Program-made: the position numbers and the translations under genes
The notes under the pieces: model-generated
What the model was told of the DNA's origin: nothing
What the model saw: the letters and a program-made list of their open reading frames with translations, nothing else
Database searches by the model: none
Shown here: piece after piece, positions 7,700 to 16,953 of the stretch
Numbering within the stretch: position 1 is the stretch's first letter
How the letters are laid out: each line of letters opens with the position of its first letter
DNA from: DATKMK01 sp035541895
Lineage (GTDB): Bacteria > Desulfobacterota > Binatia > HRBIN30 > JACQVA1
DNA: 64,000 nt
Reading direction: 5' to 3'
NCBI GenBank assembly: GCA_035541895.1
Contig: DATKMK010000119.1
Span: 62,001 to 126,000 of the forward strand

Positions 7700-8590
7700 G
7701 TGGCGACGCCATTTGGGCTGGGACTACCGATTGTTCAGCAAGTGCCGATGCGGGCGCAGCCGTGGGAAGCGACTGCCGGTGCGGACGAATTGATCCAGAT
7801 CGCACAGGCGGCCGATCGACTCGGTTTCGCCCACCTCTCGTGTAGCGATCACGTGATTGTGCCGCGCTCGCGGGCCGCCGCGATGGGCGAGTGCTGGTAC
7901 GATGCGGCGGTGACGTTGGCGTTCCTCGCTGGCGTCACCGAGCGGGTGCGGTTGCTCTCGCACGTGGTCGTCTTGCCGTACCGCCATCCATTGGTGGTCG
8001 CCAAGACGTACGCCACGCTCGATCACTTGTCACATGGTCGCGTGATTCTCGGCGTCGGCAGTGGTCACTTGAAACCCGAGTTCAAGGTGCTCGGCGCGCC
8101 GTTCGAACGACGCGGAAAGGTGACCGATGAATACATCCAAGCAATTGCCGCTGCGTGGGACGGCGAGGTGGCGGAGTTCAGCGGCATGACGGTTCAGTTT
8201 ACGGACGTGATCGTGGCGCCGCGACCGGTGCAGCGACCGCGCCCGCCGATCTGGATCGGCGGCAACGCCGCGGCGGTGGTGCAGCGGGCCGCGCGCTACG
8301 CCGACGGATGGATTCCGTGGCAACTCGGACCAGAGGAGTTCGCTGCCTCCGTGGCTCTGGCGCGCGAAACTGCGCAGACCGGCGGGCGAACGACGCGATT
8401 GGAATTCGTGGCACCAATGAGTGTCACCGTGACTGACACGGTGCAGGACGTTGCGCAGCAGGTGCGCACCTGGCGAGGTGCCGGCGCGTCGTATTTTCAC
8501 GTTGGACTGGCCAGTCGCAGCCTCGCGGAATTGCTCGCGCGGATGGAATGGTTTGCGTGCGAGGTGATGCCGCAGTGTGGTGAAGCCTAG
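7700..8590 (+). CDS. LLM-class (luciferase-like, F420-type) oxidoreductase
   Basis: This 296-residue TIM-barrel protein of the bacterial luciferase-like family shows FAHLSCSDHVIVP near residue 55, then LGVGSGHLKPEFKVLG, and WIGGNAAAVVQRAARYADGW in the second half. These match the F420-dependent LLM subfamily, which oxidises or reduces small organic substrates using F420 or FMN. The GTG at 7700 follows a strong GAGGAGGA site. It is transcribed divergently from the CoA-transferase genes and its stop overlaps the end of the convergent Wzy-like gene by 4 bp. Cofactor choice cannot be proven from sequence alone. Confidence 0.85.
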   Translation: MATPFGLGLPIVQQVPMRAQPWEATAGADELIQIAQAADRLGFAHLSCSDHVIVPRSRAAAMGECWYDAAVTLAFLAGVTERVRLLSHVVVLPYRHPLVVAKTYATLDHLSHGRVILGVGSGHLKPEFKVLGAPFERRGKVTDEYIQAIAAAWDGEVAEFSGMTVQFTDVIVAPRPVQRPRPPIWIGGNAAAVVQRAARYADGWIPWQLGPEEFAASVALARETAQTGGRTTRLEFVAPMSVTVTDTVQDVAQQVRTWRGAGASYFHVGLASRSLAELLARMEWFACEVMPQCGEA

Positions 8591-11556
8591 CGACGCGGCG
8601 TGTCGGGCGATGCGATCTCGCCGGGATCTTCGCGTGACGATTGTGCCGCCTTCAGGTCTTCGATTAGCCGCTCGATTTGGGGCCGGTGGTCGTGCGACGC
8701 GGTTGCGAGTGCGGCGTCGGCTTCGGTGAGCGCGAGATCGAGTTGGCCGCGGACTTCATACAACACCGCCAGATCGCGGTGACGGTGGGCGTCTTGCGGG
8801 CGGGTGGCGACCGCTTTCCGGGTTTCGGCCACTTCCTGGTCGAGACGGCCCATTTGTGCGAGCACCCGTGCCTTCACGCGCGCCGACAGAAGCGAATAGG
8901 GGTCCAGGTCCAGTGCGGTTTGGCAATCTGCGAGCGCCTGTTCGGTTTGCTCTGATTCGAGACGCAATTGCGCACGCAACGCGTAGGCGGACGCGGTGGC
9001 GCGACCGCTGCCGAGCGAGCGGTCGAGGAGGGCGAGTGCTTTCGCCGGCTCGTGCAGGTCCACGAACATCCCGGCCCACTCGTTAAGCAACTCGACATCC
9101 TTGGGGACGAAGTGCGCCGTCTCGGCGTAGAAGGCGTTCGCCTGGTCGACGTGACGGGCACGGGCGCCGGCGTCGGCGGCGAATCCGGCCCAGGCGCGGT
9201 GCAGTCGTGCGAGGTTCCGCGAGTGATCCGGATACTGCGGATTGAGCGCTCTGGCCCGTTCGAGTTCAATGCGGGCGCGTTCCAGATACTGGTTTCGCCG
9301 CTGGCCTGCACTCGCCGGGGTTCCGGCGGCAACCACGATCAGGAAGCGTCCGAGGTTGGTTGCGTACCAGTCTTGCTTGGGCTGCAGACGGGCGGCTTCG
9401 CTGTAGCCGAAGAAAGCCGCCGCGCCGTCGCCGCGTTGATCGAAGAGTGTGCCTTCACGGCTAAAGACATCGGCGCGCGACGCGTTCAGATTCGTCCACA
9501 CGATCAGTGCCGCGAGCGCGCCACCGACCGGGACGACACACGCCGAGAGGCGACGAATGTGGTGTGCCCGCTGGCCCGATGCGTGCCGAAACCGCCAGAG
9601 CGCATACCCGACGATCGCGACGAAGACGAACACGTAACAGAACGAGATGCGGTTTGCCGCGTGCGCGATCGCGACTTCAACCGGAGCTTGCGAACCGCTC
9701 GCGTCCCAGACCGTCAGCGTGAGAGCAAAGAGCACCGGTACCGCGGCGCTCAAGCCGCCGAGACTCAACAGGCGATTGATCCACGATCCGGTGCTCTCGG
9801 CTTCGCCAAACATGAGCGCGACACACGCGAGCCAAGCCAGCGCCGGTAGACTCCACGCGAGCGGCGCACTCGGAGTCACCGACGGTGACGGTGCCGAGAA
9901 GTTGAAGACCAATACGGCAACCGCCATCCCCGCGATTGGGGCGAGCATCACGGCGCTTGGGCGCCGGCCAGATTTCGCAGCCCGCGGCTGGTCATCGAGC
10001 CGACCGAGCGCGACCAACAGCGCCAAGTCGACCCAGCAGAACAGGCGAGTCGAGACCGTGGCGATGCCGAATTGAATTTCCACGAAGTGAGCCATGATCG
10101 ATGCGAGCAGGCCGACGATCAGCACGTCGTTGGTGTGCGGCCGGTCGGTCGGCAGCGCACGCATGTGCAAGAGAACTACCGCGATGGTCGCGACGAAGAT
10201 TCCGCCGGCCGCCGCCGGTGCGGAGAAGGCGAAATCACCGGTGATGAGATACGAAACACCGGCGCCAATCGCGGCGCCGATCGTGTTCGCTGCAACGAAT
10301 CGCCGTCGCGCCTGCATCCGATCCACCACGCCAAGGCAGCGGAGCCCGTAGGCGAAGGCACCGACGAACATCGCCAGCTCCGCGAGACATCCCAGCACTC
10401 CGGTCGTGACTAGCGACTCGAAGACTTCGTTGTGCGTACGATCTGGCAAACTCTCGCCTTGGTAGATCGCGAGTTCGGGCGGAAAGAACGGGCCGTAGAT
10501 GAGCGGCAAGGTTTCTGGGCCGTAGCCGAGGACGGCGCGTCGTGGATCGGAGCCGAGCAGCGCCACCGTCCCCCGCCAAATCAACTCGCGCACTCGGGTG
10601 CTCCCGCCGCGGTCTAGCGTAATGCTGGCGATCCGACCGACACCGCCAACCGACCGTGGATAGGGGATCAGCGTGGATTTGGGTCCGGGGCCGAGTGATC
10701 GAACCGCGACCAGGCATGCCACGACGGCGACGAGCGAGCCCGCCATTCCTATCTTCAGCATCCGCCACCGTCGCATCGCCGCGAAGAGCAGAAGGCTAAA
10801 CGCCCACCCAGCGACGATTGCGACAAACGGGCCGCGGCTCTTCGAATAGGCGACGCCGAGGGCTTGCAGCGCCAACAGCATCAGATACAGGATCGCGCGC
10901 GCGCCGGCGGCGACTCGTTGGCTCCGGCGTTCGGGCACCGGCATCGTCCACTGCGTCAACCGCACCAACGTCAGCGGAATAATCATGACCATCAGGCCGG
11001 CGAAGAAGATCGGATTGCCGAGCGTTGCGACGACGCGATCGGTCACGTCGAACGTCCACACGATGGGATCGCGCCCGAGATACTGCACGACGCCGTAGAG
11101 AGCGGGTGCGACGCTCGCGAGGATCATCGCCGTGATGGCGCCCTCGATGCGGTCCCGTTGCTGCGCGAGCGCGACCACGCATCCGAAGACCACGATATAA
11201 CTGCCCCACGTGTACGTGCCTTGGCCGCGTTCGTACGCTCCCATCCACGAAATGCGAGGCGCGACGCTGAAGGCGGTGGCGAGCGCATACGACGCGGTCA
11301 GTGCCATGGCCGGCCGGATGAGCGGCGTGCGCCACCACTCCCCGATCGCGGCGGCGGTCCGGCGCCACCCGACGTCGATGACGCCGAGCAGTCCGCCGCT
11401 CGCCATCAGCAGCGCCAACGAGCGGAGCAGCGGAATCTTGTCTTCCTCGAACACCCGGTGCGACGAAACGTTGAAGAACACCGGCACCAGCACGACCGCG
11501 CTCAACCAGCTCGCCTCGATCAGCGCAGCAACGCCGGTGGTGAGCTTGGTTCGCAT
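8587..11556 (-). CDS. O-antigen ligase/polymerase-like membrane protein with C-terminal TPR repeats (copy 1)
   Basis: This protein of 989 residues is large for a Wzy/WaaL protein because two parts are joined. Residues 1-680 hold about a dozen or more hydrophobic segments, with the family's periplasmic RTHNEVFESL motif near residue 390 (R-x-H-N of the Wzy_C/O-antigen ligase domain). After a last membrane segment near residue 700, residues 730-980 form TPR-like helices (for example SYALRAQLRL-type and AVATRPQDAHRHRDLAVLYE repeats). Such proteins polymerise or ligate undecaprenol-linked glycans, or glycosylate proteins, on the outer face of the inner membrane. A paralogue lies 31 bp upstream in the same direction. 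Confidence 0.8.
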   Translation of the reverse strand: MRTKLTTGVAALIEASWLSAVVLVPVFFNVSSHRVFEEDKIPLLRSLALLMASGGLLGVIDVGWRRTAAAIGEWWRTPLIRPAMALTASYALATAFSVAPRISWMGAYERGQGTYTWGSYIVVFGCVVALAQQRDRIEGAITAMILASVAPALYGVVQYLGRDPIVWTFDVTDRVVATLGNPIFFAGLMVMIIPLTLVRLTQWTMPVPERRSQRVAAGARAILYLMLLALQALGVAYSKSRGPFVAIVAGWAFSLLLFAAMRRWRMLKIGMAGSLVAVVACLVAVRSLGPGPKSTLIPYPRSVGGVGRIASITLDRGGSTRVRELIWRGTVALLGSDPRRAVLGYGPETLPLIYGPFFPPELAIYQGESLPDRTHNEVFESLVTTGVLGCLAELAMFVGAFAYGLRCLGVVDRMQARRRFVAANTIGAAIGAGVSYLITGDFAFSAPAAAGGIFVATIAVVLLHMRALPTDRPHTNDVLIVGLLASIMAHFVEIQFGIATVSTRLFCWVDLALLVALGRLDDQPRAAKSGRRPSAVMLAPIAGMAVAVLVFNFSAPSPSVTPSAPLAWSLPALAWLACVALMFGEAESTGSWINRLLSLGGLSAAVPVLFALTLTVWDASGSQAPVEVAIAHAANRISFCYVFVFVAIVGYALWRFRHASGQRAHHIRRLSACVVPVGGALAALIVWTNLNASRADVFSREGTLFDQRGDGAAAFFGYSEAARLQPKQDWYATNLGRFLIVVAAGTPASAGQRRNQYLERARIELERARALNPQYPDHSRNLARLHRAWAGFAADAGARARHVDQANAFYAETAHFVPKDVELLNEWAGMFVDLHEPAKALALLDRSLGSGRATASAYALRAQLRLESEQTEQALADCQTALDLDPYSLLSARVKARVLAQMGRLDQEVAETRKAVATRPQDAHRHRDLAVLYEVRGQLDLALTEADAALATASHDHRPQIERLIEDLKAAQSSREDPGEIASPDTPRR

Positions 11557-11586
11557 GCGGTCACGTGAGCGCGAACGGTGCGCAGG

Positions 11587-14508
11587 TCACTGACGCATCG
11601 CCAGTTGCTTCTCCAACTGGTCGATGAAGGCCTTGAGTGGGTCGTCGTCCGGCGGCGCTGCCACATCGAGCGCGGCCTGCGCCTCTTCGAGCGCCTGTTC
11701 GAGCTGACCGGTCTCCTGATAGAGCAAGGCGAGATTGCGGTGGCTGATGAGATCGTCGGGATCGATTTCAAGTGCCGCGCGGCTCGCGATGATGGCCTCG
11801 TCGAACCGCTTGAGCCGGGTGAGAGCGAGTGCCTTGCCGCTCCACAACGCGAGGATCTGCGGTCGAAACTGGAGCGCGCGATTGTAGTCCGCAAGCGCCG
11901 CCTCATAGTTGCCGCGACTCATATAGAGTCCGGCCCGAATCCAGTTGGTGGTCGGATACAAGTCGTCGATCGCGAGCGAATGATCGAGCAATTCGAGGGC
12001 GCGGTCGGTCTGTTGGCGCTGGATGCAGAGCAACGCCCACTCGTTCCACAACGACGCGTTCTGTGGGCTGAGGTGAGTCGTGCGTTCGTGATACCGCTCG
12101 GCTTCCTCGAAGTGGCGCGTTCTCTCGGCCGGATCATCCTCGAGCGTCGCCCACAGATGATGCAGGCGGGCGAGATTGCGCGGGTTGTCGACGTTGAGCG
12201 GGCTGCGTTGATCGGCCAATTGCAAGGCCAGTTGCGCTTGTGTCAGATAGCCGCGGCGCGAATTCGCCGGCGCGGTGCGGGCGAGATCCATCAGGATGCT
12301 ACCGAGACTGGTTGCATAACGTTCGGAGGTGGGTTGCAGTTCGAGCGCCTTCTCGGCAGCGATGCGAGCGTCCGTCGGCCGGTCGCTGTGCAGATAGGAA
12401 TCGACCTGTTTGCTCACGATGTCGGCGCGCGACAGGTTGAGGTTCGTCCACACGATGATTGGCACCGTGGCGCACGTCAGGGCAGCGTATGCGAGCAGCC
12501 GGCGCCACGGCGTTCGAACGGTCACGGTCGAGTCGCCGCGGAAGCGAACGGAGACTGCGGTGAGGAGAGCGATCGCGACTCCGACGGCCGCGTAGACGAA
12601 TGAGATCACGTGCGACATGTGCTGGGCGCCCGCGACGACTTGACCTTCGCGCGAGAAGTGGAGGGGCGGTCGCCATGCGAACCACCACACGTACGCCGCG
12701 AGAAACACTAGCCACGGGACGACGCTCCACACGATGTACGATCCAACTCGGCGCCAGCGCGACGGCGGTGCGTCCGGTGCCAGCGCAACCACCCCACCGA
12801 ATAACCACGGAGCGATGAACATCGGCAGGACCGCCACGTGCTTGCTTGCGCTGAATCCCGGCCGGTAGAAGCCGAACGCCAACACGATCCAAATCAGGCT
12901 GACGATCAATGCGAGCGGTCGCGTCTCCAGCGCGACCGGCGGTTCTTCCGCCGAAGACTCACCGTGCGGTTGCACCACCACGAGCGCGACGTACACCCAA
13001 AAGAGCAGTCGCGTGAGGCTGACGGCAATCCCAAATTGGATTTCGACGAAATGGCCGACGATGGCCGCGAACAACGCGAGCGGCAACGGTTGATCTAGGC
13101 GGCGGTCGGAGTCGGCACGACTGCTCAGTGTCTTCAGCAGATAGAATGCGAGAGCGGCGATGATGCCGATCGGCACTCCCAAGCCACAAAAGCGAACGCT
13201 TCGCTCGATGGCGTAGGGCAAGACCGCCCCCAGGAGCGCGCCAACTGCAATCACAGCTAGCAGCTCGCGGCGCTGCTCGTTCGACGCGCATACTCCCGCC
13301 TGCGCCAGGACGGTGAGAAAGCACGCGACAAACAGCGCAAGCTCGACGCCGCAGCCGACGAGGCCGATGGTGGCGAGGGCGTCGAAGGTTTCGTTGTGGG
13401 CACGATCGGCACCGACGCGAAAGTCTTCGTAGTGCGACAGCAAGGGAGGATAGTACGGAAGGAAGGCTGTAAAAAACGTCTCGGGTCCGTACCCGATCAG
13501 CCGACGCGATGCCGGCGAGTCCGCCAATAGATTTGCGGTTCCACCCCAAATGATTGTGCGGACTTTGCCGGTGCCGGAGTCGGCGTTGACCAGCGCGGCG
13601 ACTTGGGAAACGTAGGGCACGTTGTGGAGGCGGAGCGGATCGCGCGCGACACTCAAAATGAGCAGGACGAGTCCGCCGCCGATGGCAAGCGACAGAATGA
13701 ATGCACTCAGCCAATTCGGCCCGCGTTGCCGCGCGATCAGGGCCGCGAAGAAGGTGAGTCCTACGGCTAAGCCGATCAACGGGCCGCGGCTATTGGAATA
13801 TAGTAGCGCGATCACTTGCAGCGCCAGCACCAGTCCGTGCGTACCGAGGAGGACCACCGTGGACGAGTGGGTCCACCGTTGGCGGCGGCCGCGATTGAGC
13901 TGCTCAATGAAGCGCGCCGACGTCAGCGGCAGGACCATGATGAGGTACCCGCCAAGGAAGATGGCGTTGCCAGTGGTGCCGGTGGCACGCGCCCTCAAAT
14001 TGGTCGCCCAGCGAATCGGATCGCCGCCGAAATGTTGTGCAACGGCATACGCTGCGACCGGCACACTGGCGAGGATGATGGTGGCGATGATCAACTCACG
14101 TTGTGATCGCTGTCGCACGAGCATGACCAGCGCGAAGAATATCGTGGTGTACGAGAGCCAGGTATACGTGCCCTGGGTGCGTTGGTATGAGCCGACAAGC
14201 GACGTCAGCGGTTCGATGCTGCAGACCGTTGCCAACACGTAGGCGACGGCGAGCGACGCCGCGATCGTCACGAGCGGCACTCGCCAAAGCGGACGATCGT
14301 TGATTGTCCAGCCGTCGCGCCCGCTTTCGATACCTCGAACAATCAGGCCGACCAGGACGAGCACCGCAATCGACCGGAAGAGCGGGATCTTGTCTTCTTC
14401 GAAGGTTCGAGCCGAATGCGTGTTGAAGAGGATCGGCACGATCACCAGGCTGGCGAGCCAGCCACTTTCGGTCAGCTTGCTTGCGACGATACCGATGCGC
14501 GAATTCAT
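11587..14508 (-). CDS. O-antigen ligase/polymerase-like membrane protein with C-terminal TPR repeats (copy 2)
   Basis: This 973-residue protein has the same architecture as the downstream copy: an N-terminal multispanning region, the motif DRAHNETFDALATIGLVG near residue 385, a last hydrophobic segment near 690, and C-terminal TPR repeats (LQLADQRSPLNVDNPRNLAR, FRPQILALWSGKALALTRLK, LISHRNLALLYQETGQLEQA). Shared phrases across both halves (TYTW, EDKIPL near the N-terminus, YGPETFF/YGPETLP, HFVEIQFGIA) show that the two genes arose by tandem duplication and then diverged. They probably act in the same polysaccharide pathway, perhaps on different acceptors. An intrinsic terminator lies just upstream and isolates the pair from the secreted-protein gene. 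Confidence 0.8.
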   Translation of the reverse strand: MNSRIGIVASKLTESGWLASLVIVPILFNTHSARTFEEDKIPLFRSIAVLVLVGLIVRGIESGRDGWTINDRPLWRVPLVTIAASLAVAYVLATVCSIEPLTSLVGSYQRTQGTYTWLSYTTIFFALVMLVRQRSQRELIIATIILASVPVAAYAVAQHFGGDPIRWATNLRARATGTTGNAIFLGGYLIMVLPLTSARFIEQLNRGRRQRWTHSSTVVLLGTHGLVLALQVIALLYSNSRGPLIGLAVGLTFFAALIARQRGPNWLSAFILSLAIGGGLVLLILSVARDPLRLHNVPYVSQVAALVNADSGTGKVRTIIWGGTANLLADSPASRRLIGYGPETFFTAFLPYYPPLLSHYEDFRVGADRAHNETFDALATIGLVGCGVELALFVACFLTVLAQAGVCASNEQRRELLAVIAVGALLGAVLPYAIERSVRFCGLGVPIGIIAALAFYLLKTLSSRADSDRRLDQPLPLALFAAIVGHFVEIQFGIAVSLTRLLFWVYVALVVVQPHGESSAEEPPVALETRPLALIVSLIWIVLAFGFYRPGFSASKHVAVLPMFIAPWLFGGVVALAPDAPPSRWRRVGSYIVWSVVPWLVFLAAYVWWFAWRPPLHFSREGQVVAGAQHMSHVISFVYAAVGVAIALLTAVSVRFRGDSTVTVRTPWRRLLAYAALTCATVPIIVWTNLNLSRADIVSKQVDSYLHSDRPTDARIAAEKALELQPTSERYATSLGSILMDLARTAPANSRRGYLTQAQLALQLADQRSPLNVDNPRNLARLHHLWATLEDDPAERTRHFEEAERYHERTTHLSPQNASLWNEWALLCIQRQQTDRALELLDHSLAIDDLYPTTNWIRAGLYMSRGNYEAALADYNRALQFRPQILALWSGKALALTRLKRFDEAIIASRAALEIDPDDLISHRNLALLYQETGQLEQALEEAQAALDVAAPPDDDPLKAFIDQLEKQLAMRQ

Positions 14509-14546
14509 CGTAAAGGGCGCGTCAACTCACTACCACCGCTGCGAAC

Positions 14547-14581
14547 AAAAAAAAGGGGCGCGGTGTACCGCGCCCCTTTTT
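14547..14581 (-). terminator. Intrinsic terminator, A8-stem-T5 (bidirectional form)
   Basis: A perfect 9-bp stem GGGGCGCGG / CCGCGCCCC with a TGTA loop is flanked by eight A residues on the left and five T residues on the right. Read on the minus strand it ends with eight T residues, directly after the secreted sorting-tail protein gene (stop at 14619). It is one of the clearest rho-independent terminators in the window. Confidence 0.9.
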
Positions 14582-14618
14582 GTGTCGCAAGGAACGAATG
14601 TCGACCGTACGCTCCGTC

Positions 14619-15749
14619 TCACTGCATCGATGCCTGACGCCGACGCAGCGTGTACAGACCCACCGCAACCAACGCAAGGCTCGCGGCCGTCAATCCCCAG
14701 GCCGACATCGCCGGGGCCTTGTTCGGCACCGGCCCGCAGGTGACCGGGATATTGTTGTCGATGACGACCGCGGAGTCCCCGGTGAGCGACATCGTTAGGT
14801 AGAACGGATTCGACGCACAGGTGAAGCTTGCCAGCCCCGTCATCGCACCGTTCAGCCCCGAGCCAATCTGCAGCGGGTTGGGCGTTGACGCGACGGGTCC
14901 GAGCGTTGAGCCCTGGGGCAGACAGGCTGTGCTCAACCTGCAACCAACCGGGGCGTCCGGGACCAACTGGAAGGTGGCAACTCCCGTTGGTGAGGTGAAG
15001 TTCGCCACGAAGCTGTAGCGCCCGGTTTCACCGGTCTCGGTGACCACGAGCGACGACAAATTTGAAGGCGCACAGCCCGAAATGCACGTCACGGTCACGT
15101 GTCCGCCGCCAACTAAGAATCCGCTGGTCTCGTTGTAGAAGTAGCCGTTGGGATCGGCGCTGCCGGCGCCGTTTGCGCCGTTACCGGGCGTGTCATTGCT
15201 ATTGCAAATCCCGTCGCCGTCGGTGTCCCCGCCTCCCACCAGTTGGCAGTTGCTGTCGCAACAGGCTCTCGCGGTACCGTTCAAGGTTCCCTTGTCGCAC
15301 TGTTCGCCCCCGCCGGATTCCACAATACCGTTGCCGCAAACGAAGACGGTCGCGGGGTCAGTTACGGTGTCAGTGATCGATCCGGTCATTGCCGTCCACG
15401 TCGCGACGTTGGTGATCGACTGCGTGATCAGGGTGCTCGGCGACGTCGCCATTTGCGTCTGTCCCGGCAGCGGCGGAACGGGGTTGATTGAAATCGTCCC
15501 GAGAACGCTATCCTCGAGCGAGTGCGTGCTGTACGTCACGGGCCCGTTGTTGGTGAGCTGGTAGCAATACTTCACGTTCGTACTGGGGGGAACGTCGAGT
15601 GGGTCGACACCCGGACACACCCCGGTTTCCGTAATGACCGTCTTCACGACAGTGAGGCCGTCGGACGCATTCACCGGCGCTGTCAGCCCAAGCTGGAGCA
15701 GGGCCACCGTCCCAACGCAAACGCCAAGACATCTGGAAGTTTGTCGCAT
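14619..15749 (-). CDS. Secreted protein with Myxococcus-type Cys repeat and C-terminal sorting-type tail
   Basis: This protein is about 376 residues from the ATG at 15749, which has AAGGA upstream; ATGs at 15764 and 15767 are alternatives. It has a Sec signal peptide ending near VNAS, beta-rich repeats (LEDSVLGTISINPVPPLPGQ), and a Cys-rich segment near residue 155 (CGNGIVESGGGEQCDKGTLN, then CCDSNC). This segment matches the Myxococcus Cys-rich disulphide repeat. The last 35 residues form a tripartite tail: an APAMSAWGL motif, one hydrophobic helix and the basic end LRRRQASMQ. This is like IPTL-CTERM/PEP-CTERM-type sorting signals. It is probably processed and attached at the cell surface. 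No exosortase is present in the window. Role unknown. Confidence 0.7.
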   Translation of the reverse strand: MRQTSRCLGVCVGTVALLQLGLTAPVNASDGLTVVKTVITETGVCPGVDPLDVPPSTNVKYCYQLTNNGPVTYSTHSLEDSVLGTISINPVPPLPGQTQMATSPSTLITQSITNVATWTAMTGSITDTVTDPATVFVCGNGIVESGGGEQCDKGTLNGTARACCDSNCQLVGGGDTDGDGICNSNDTPGNGANGAGSADPNGYFYNETSGFLVGGGHVTVTCISGCAPSNLSSLVVTETGETGRYSFVANFTSPTGVATFQLVPDAPVGCRLSTACLPQGSTLGPVASTPNPLQIGSGLNGAMTGLASFTCASNPFYLTMSLTGDSAVVIDNNIPVTCGPVPNKAPAMSAWGLTAASLALVAVGLYTLRRRQASMQ

Positions 15750-15779
15750 TACCCCATCCTTCATCACTGTGAGCTGTTT

Positions 15780-15807
15780 CTTATATCCCGGGGTTGCTTG
15801 GTGTCAA
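15780..15807 (-). promoter_or_regulatory. Sigma70 promoter for the sorting-tail protein
   Basis: On the minus strand a perfect TTGACA (15807-15802) is followed after 16 bp by TATAAG (15785-15780), about 30 bp upstream of the start codon at 15749. The surrounding sequence is notably AT-rich for this genome. This is the strongest promoter match noticed in the window and suggests high expression of the surface protein. Confidence 0.65.
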
Positions 15808-15915
15808 CTAAAAATGACGAAAAAATGCACCACAGTCAGCACCCATTCGACGTGTCGCGCCATAGCCGCCGTGTACTATCCAGACTATAAGGGCGCGGCC
15901 CTGGCGGACTCGAGA

Positions 15916-16941
15916 ATGGCTTTGCTCGCGATTGGATGTGTCGCCCTAGTGTTCTCGGGCGTGACGACGCCGATGGTGATCTGGCTGGCGCGTCGCTTAG
16001 GTGCGTTGGATCGTCCGGCGGGTTACAAGGCGCACGCGCAACCGACCCCGTTGCTCGGTGGATTGGTGATCGCACTGGGACTGGTTGGGGGCCTTCTCTG
16101 GCGCTTCCCGGCGGGTGGTCCCATCGGGCTGGTAGGTTTGTCGGCACTCGCCTCTGGGTCCGCGATCATCCTGCTTGCCGGTTTGCTGGATGACGTCCGC
16201 GGGCTGGCACCGGGACACAAGTTCGTCTGGCAGGTGGCGGCCGCGGGTGCGGCCGGTCTCTCGATGGCGCTGCTGGGCGTGCGTCTCTCGCTCTTTCTGC
16301 CGTGGCCCCCGGTCGAAATCATTCTGCTCACGGTTCTGTGGGTCGTCGGCATCACCAATGCCGTCAACTTTCTCGACAACATGAACGGCCTGTGCGCCGG
16401 GCTCGGCGCCGTGGCGGCGTGCTCGCTAGCCGCGATCAATCTGCGCTCGGGCGAGCACACCGTTGCCGTGGTGTCTGCTGCCTTGGCGGGATCATGTCTG
16501 GGATTCTTACCGTACAATTGGCCACGCGCACGCATCTTTCTCGGCGATGCGGGGGCCATGCTGATCGGGTTTCTGCTGGCCGCTCTGTCGGTGATGGGCG
16601 TGTACACCCGCGGCGCGCACGTGCCGGTTCTGGCCGTGTTCACGCCGCTGTTCGTCCTCGGCATACCGGTACTCGACTCCGTGTTGGTGGTCCTGTTGCG
16701 CTTGCGGATCGGTCATCCACCCTGGGTCGGAGATCGCCGGCACATCAGTCATCGGCTCGTGCAACGCGGTATGCACCCGGCAGCCGCCGTGGCGACCCTG
16801 TGGGCGGCGGGCGCGGCGTGCGGATTGGCGGCGTTGCTGTTGCCGACCGTGGGCGCGGAAGAAGCGCCGCTGCTGCTGGCCCTGCTGTTCTGCGCCCTCG
16901 GCGCGCTCGCCGCCGCGGCCGGCACGCGCGGTCTGTCGTAA
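15916..16941 (+). CDS. WecA/TagO-like undecaprenyl-phosphate sugar-1-phosphate transferase
   Basis: This 341-residue integral membrane protein belongs to the MraY/WecA (glycosyltransferase 4) family. It has DRPAGYKAHAQPTPLLGG near residue 35, LLAGLLDDVRGL with the Mg-binding DD near residue 90, NAVNFLDNMNGLCAG, GDAGAMLIGFLLA and the basic HISHRLVQRG loop near residue 275. It transfers a sugar-1-phosphate (usually GlcNAc-type) to undecaprenyl phosphate, the priming step of polysaccharide assembly at the inner membrane. The frame is open much farther upstream, but the ATG at 15916 gives the normal family length. It is divergent from the sorting-tail protein gene. Confidence 0.88.
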   Translation: MALLAIGCVALVFSGVTTPMVIWLARRLGALDRPAGYKAHAQPTPLLGGLVIALGLVGGLLWRFPAGGPIGLVGLSALASGSAIILLAGLLDDVRGLAPGHKFVWQVAAAGAAGLSMALLGVRLSLFLPWPPVEIILLTVLWVVGITNAVNFLDNMNGLCAGLGAVAACSLAAINLRSGEHTVAVVSAALAGSCLGFLPYNWPRARIFLGDAGAMLIGFLLAALSVMGVYTRGAHVPVLAVFTPLFVLGIPVLDSVLVVLLRLRIGHPPWVGDRRHISHRLVQRGMHPAAAVATLWAAGAACGLAALLLPTVGAEEAPLLLALLFCALGALAAAAGTRGLS

Positions 16942-16953
16942 CCGGCCGGCGAG

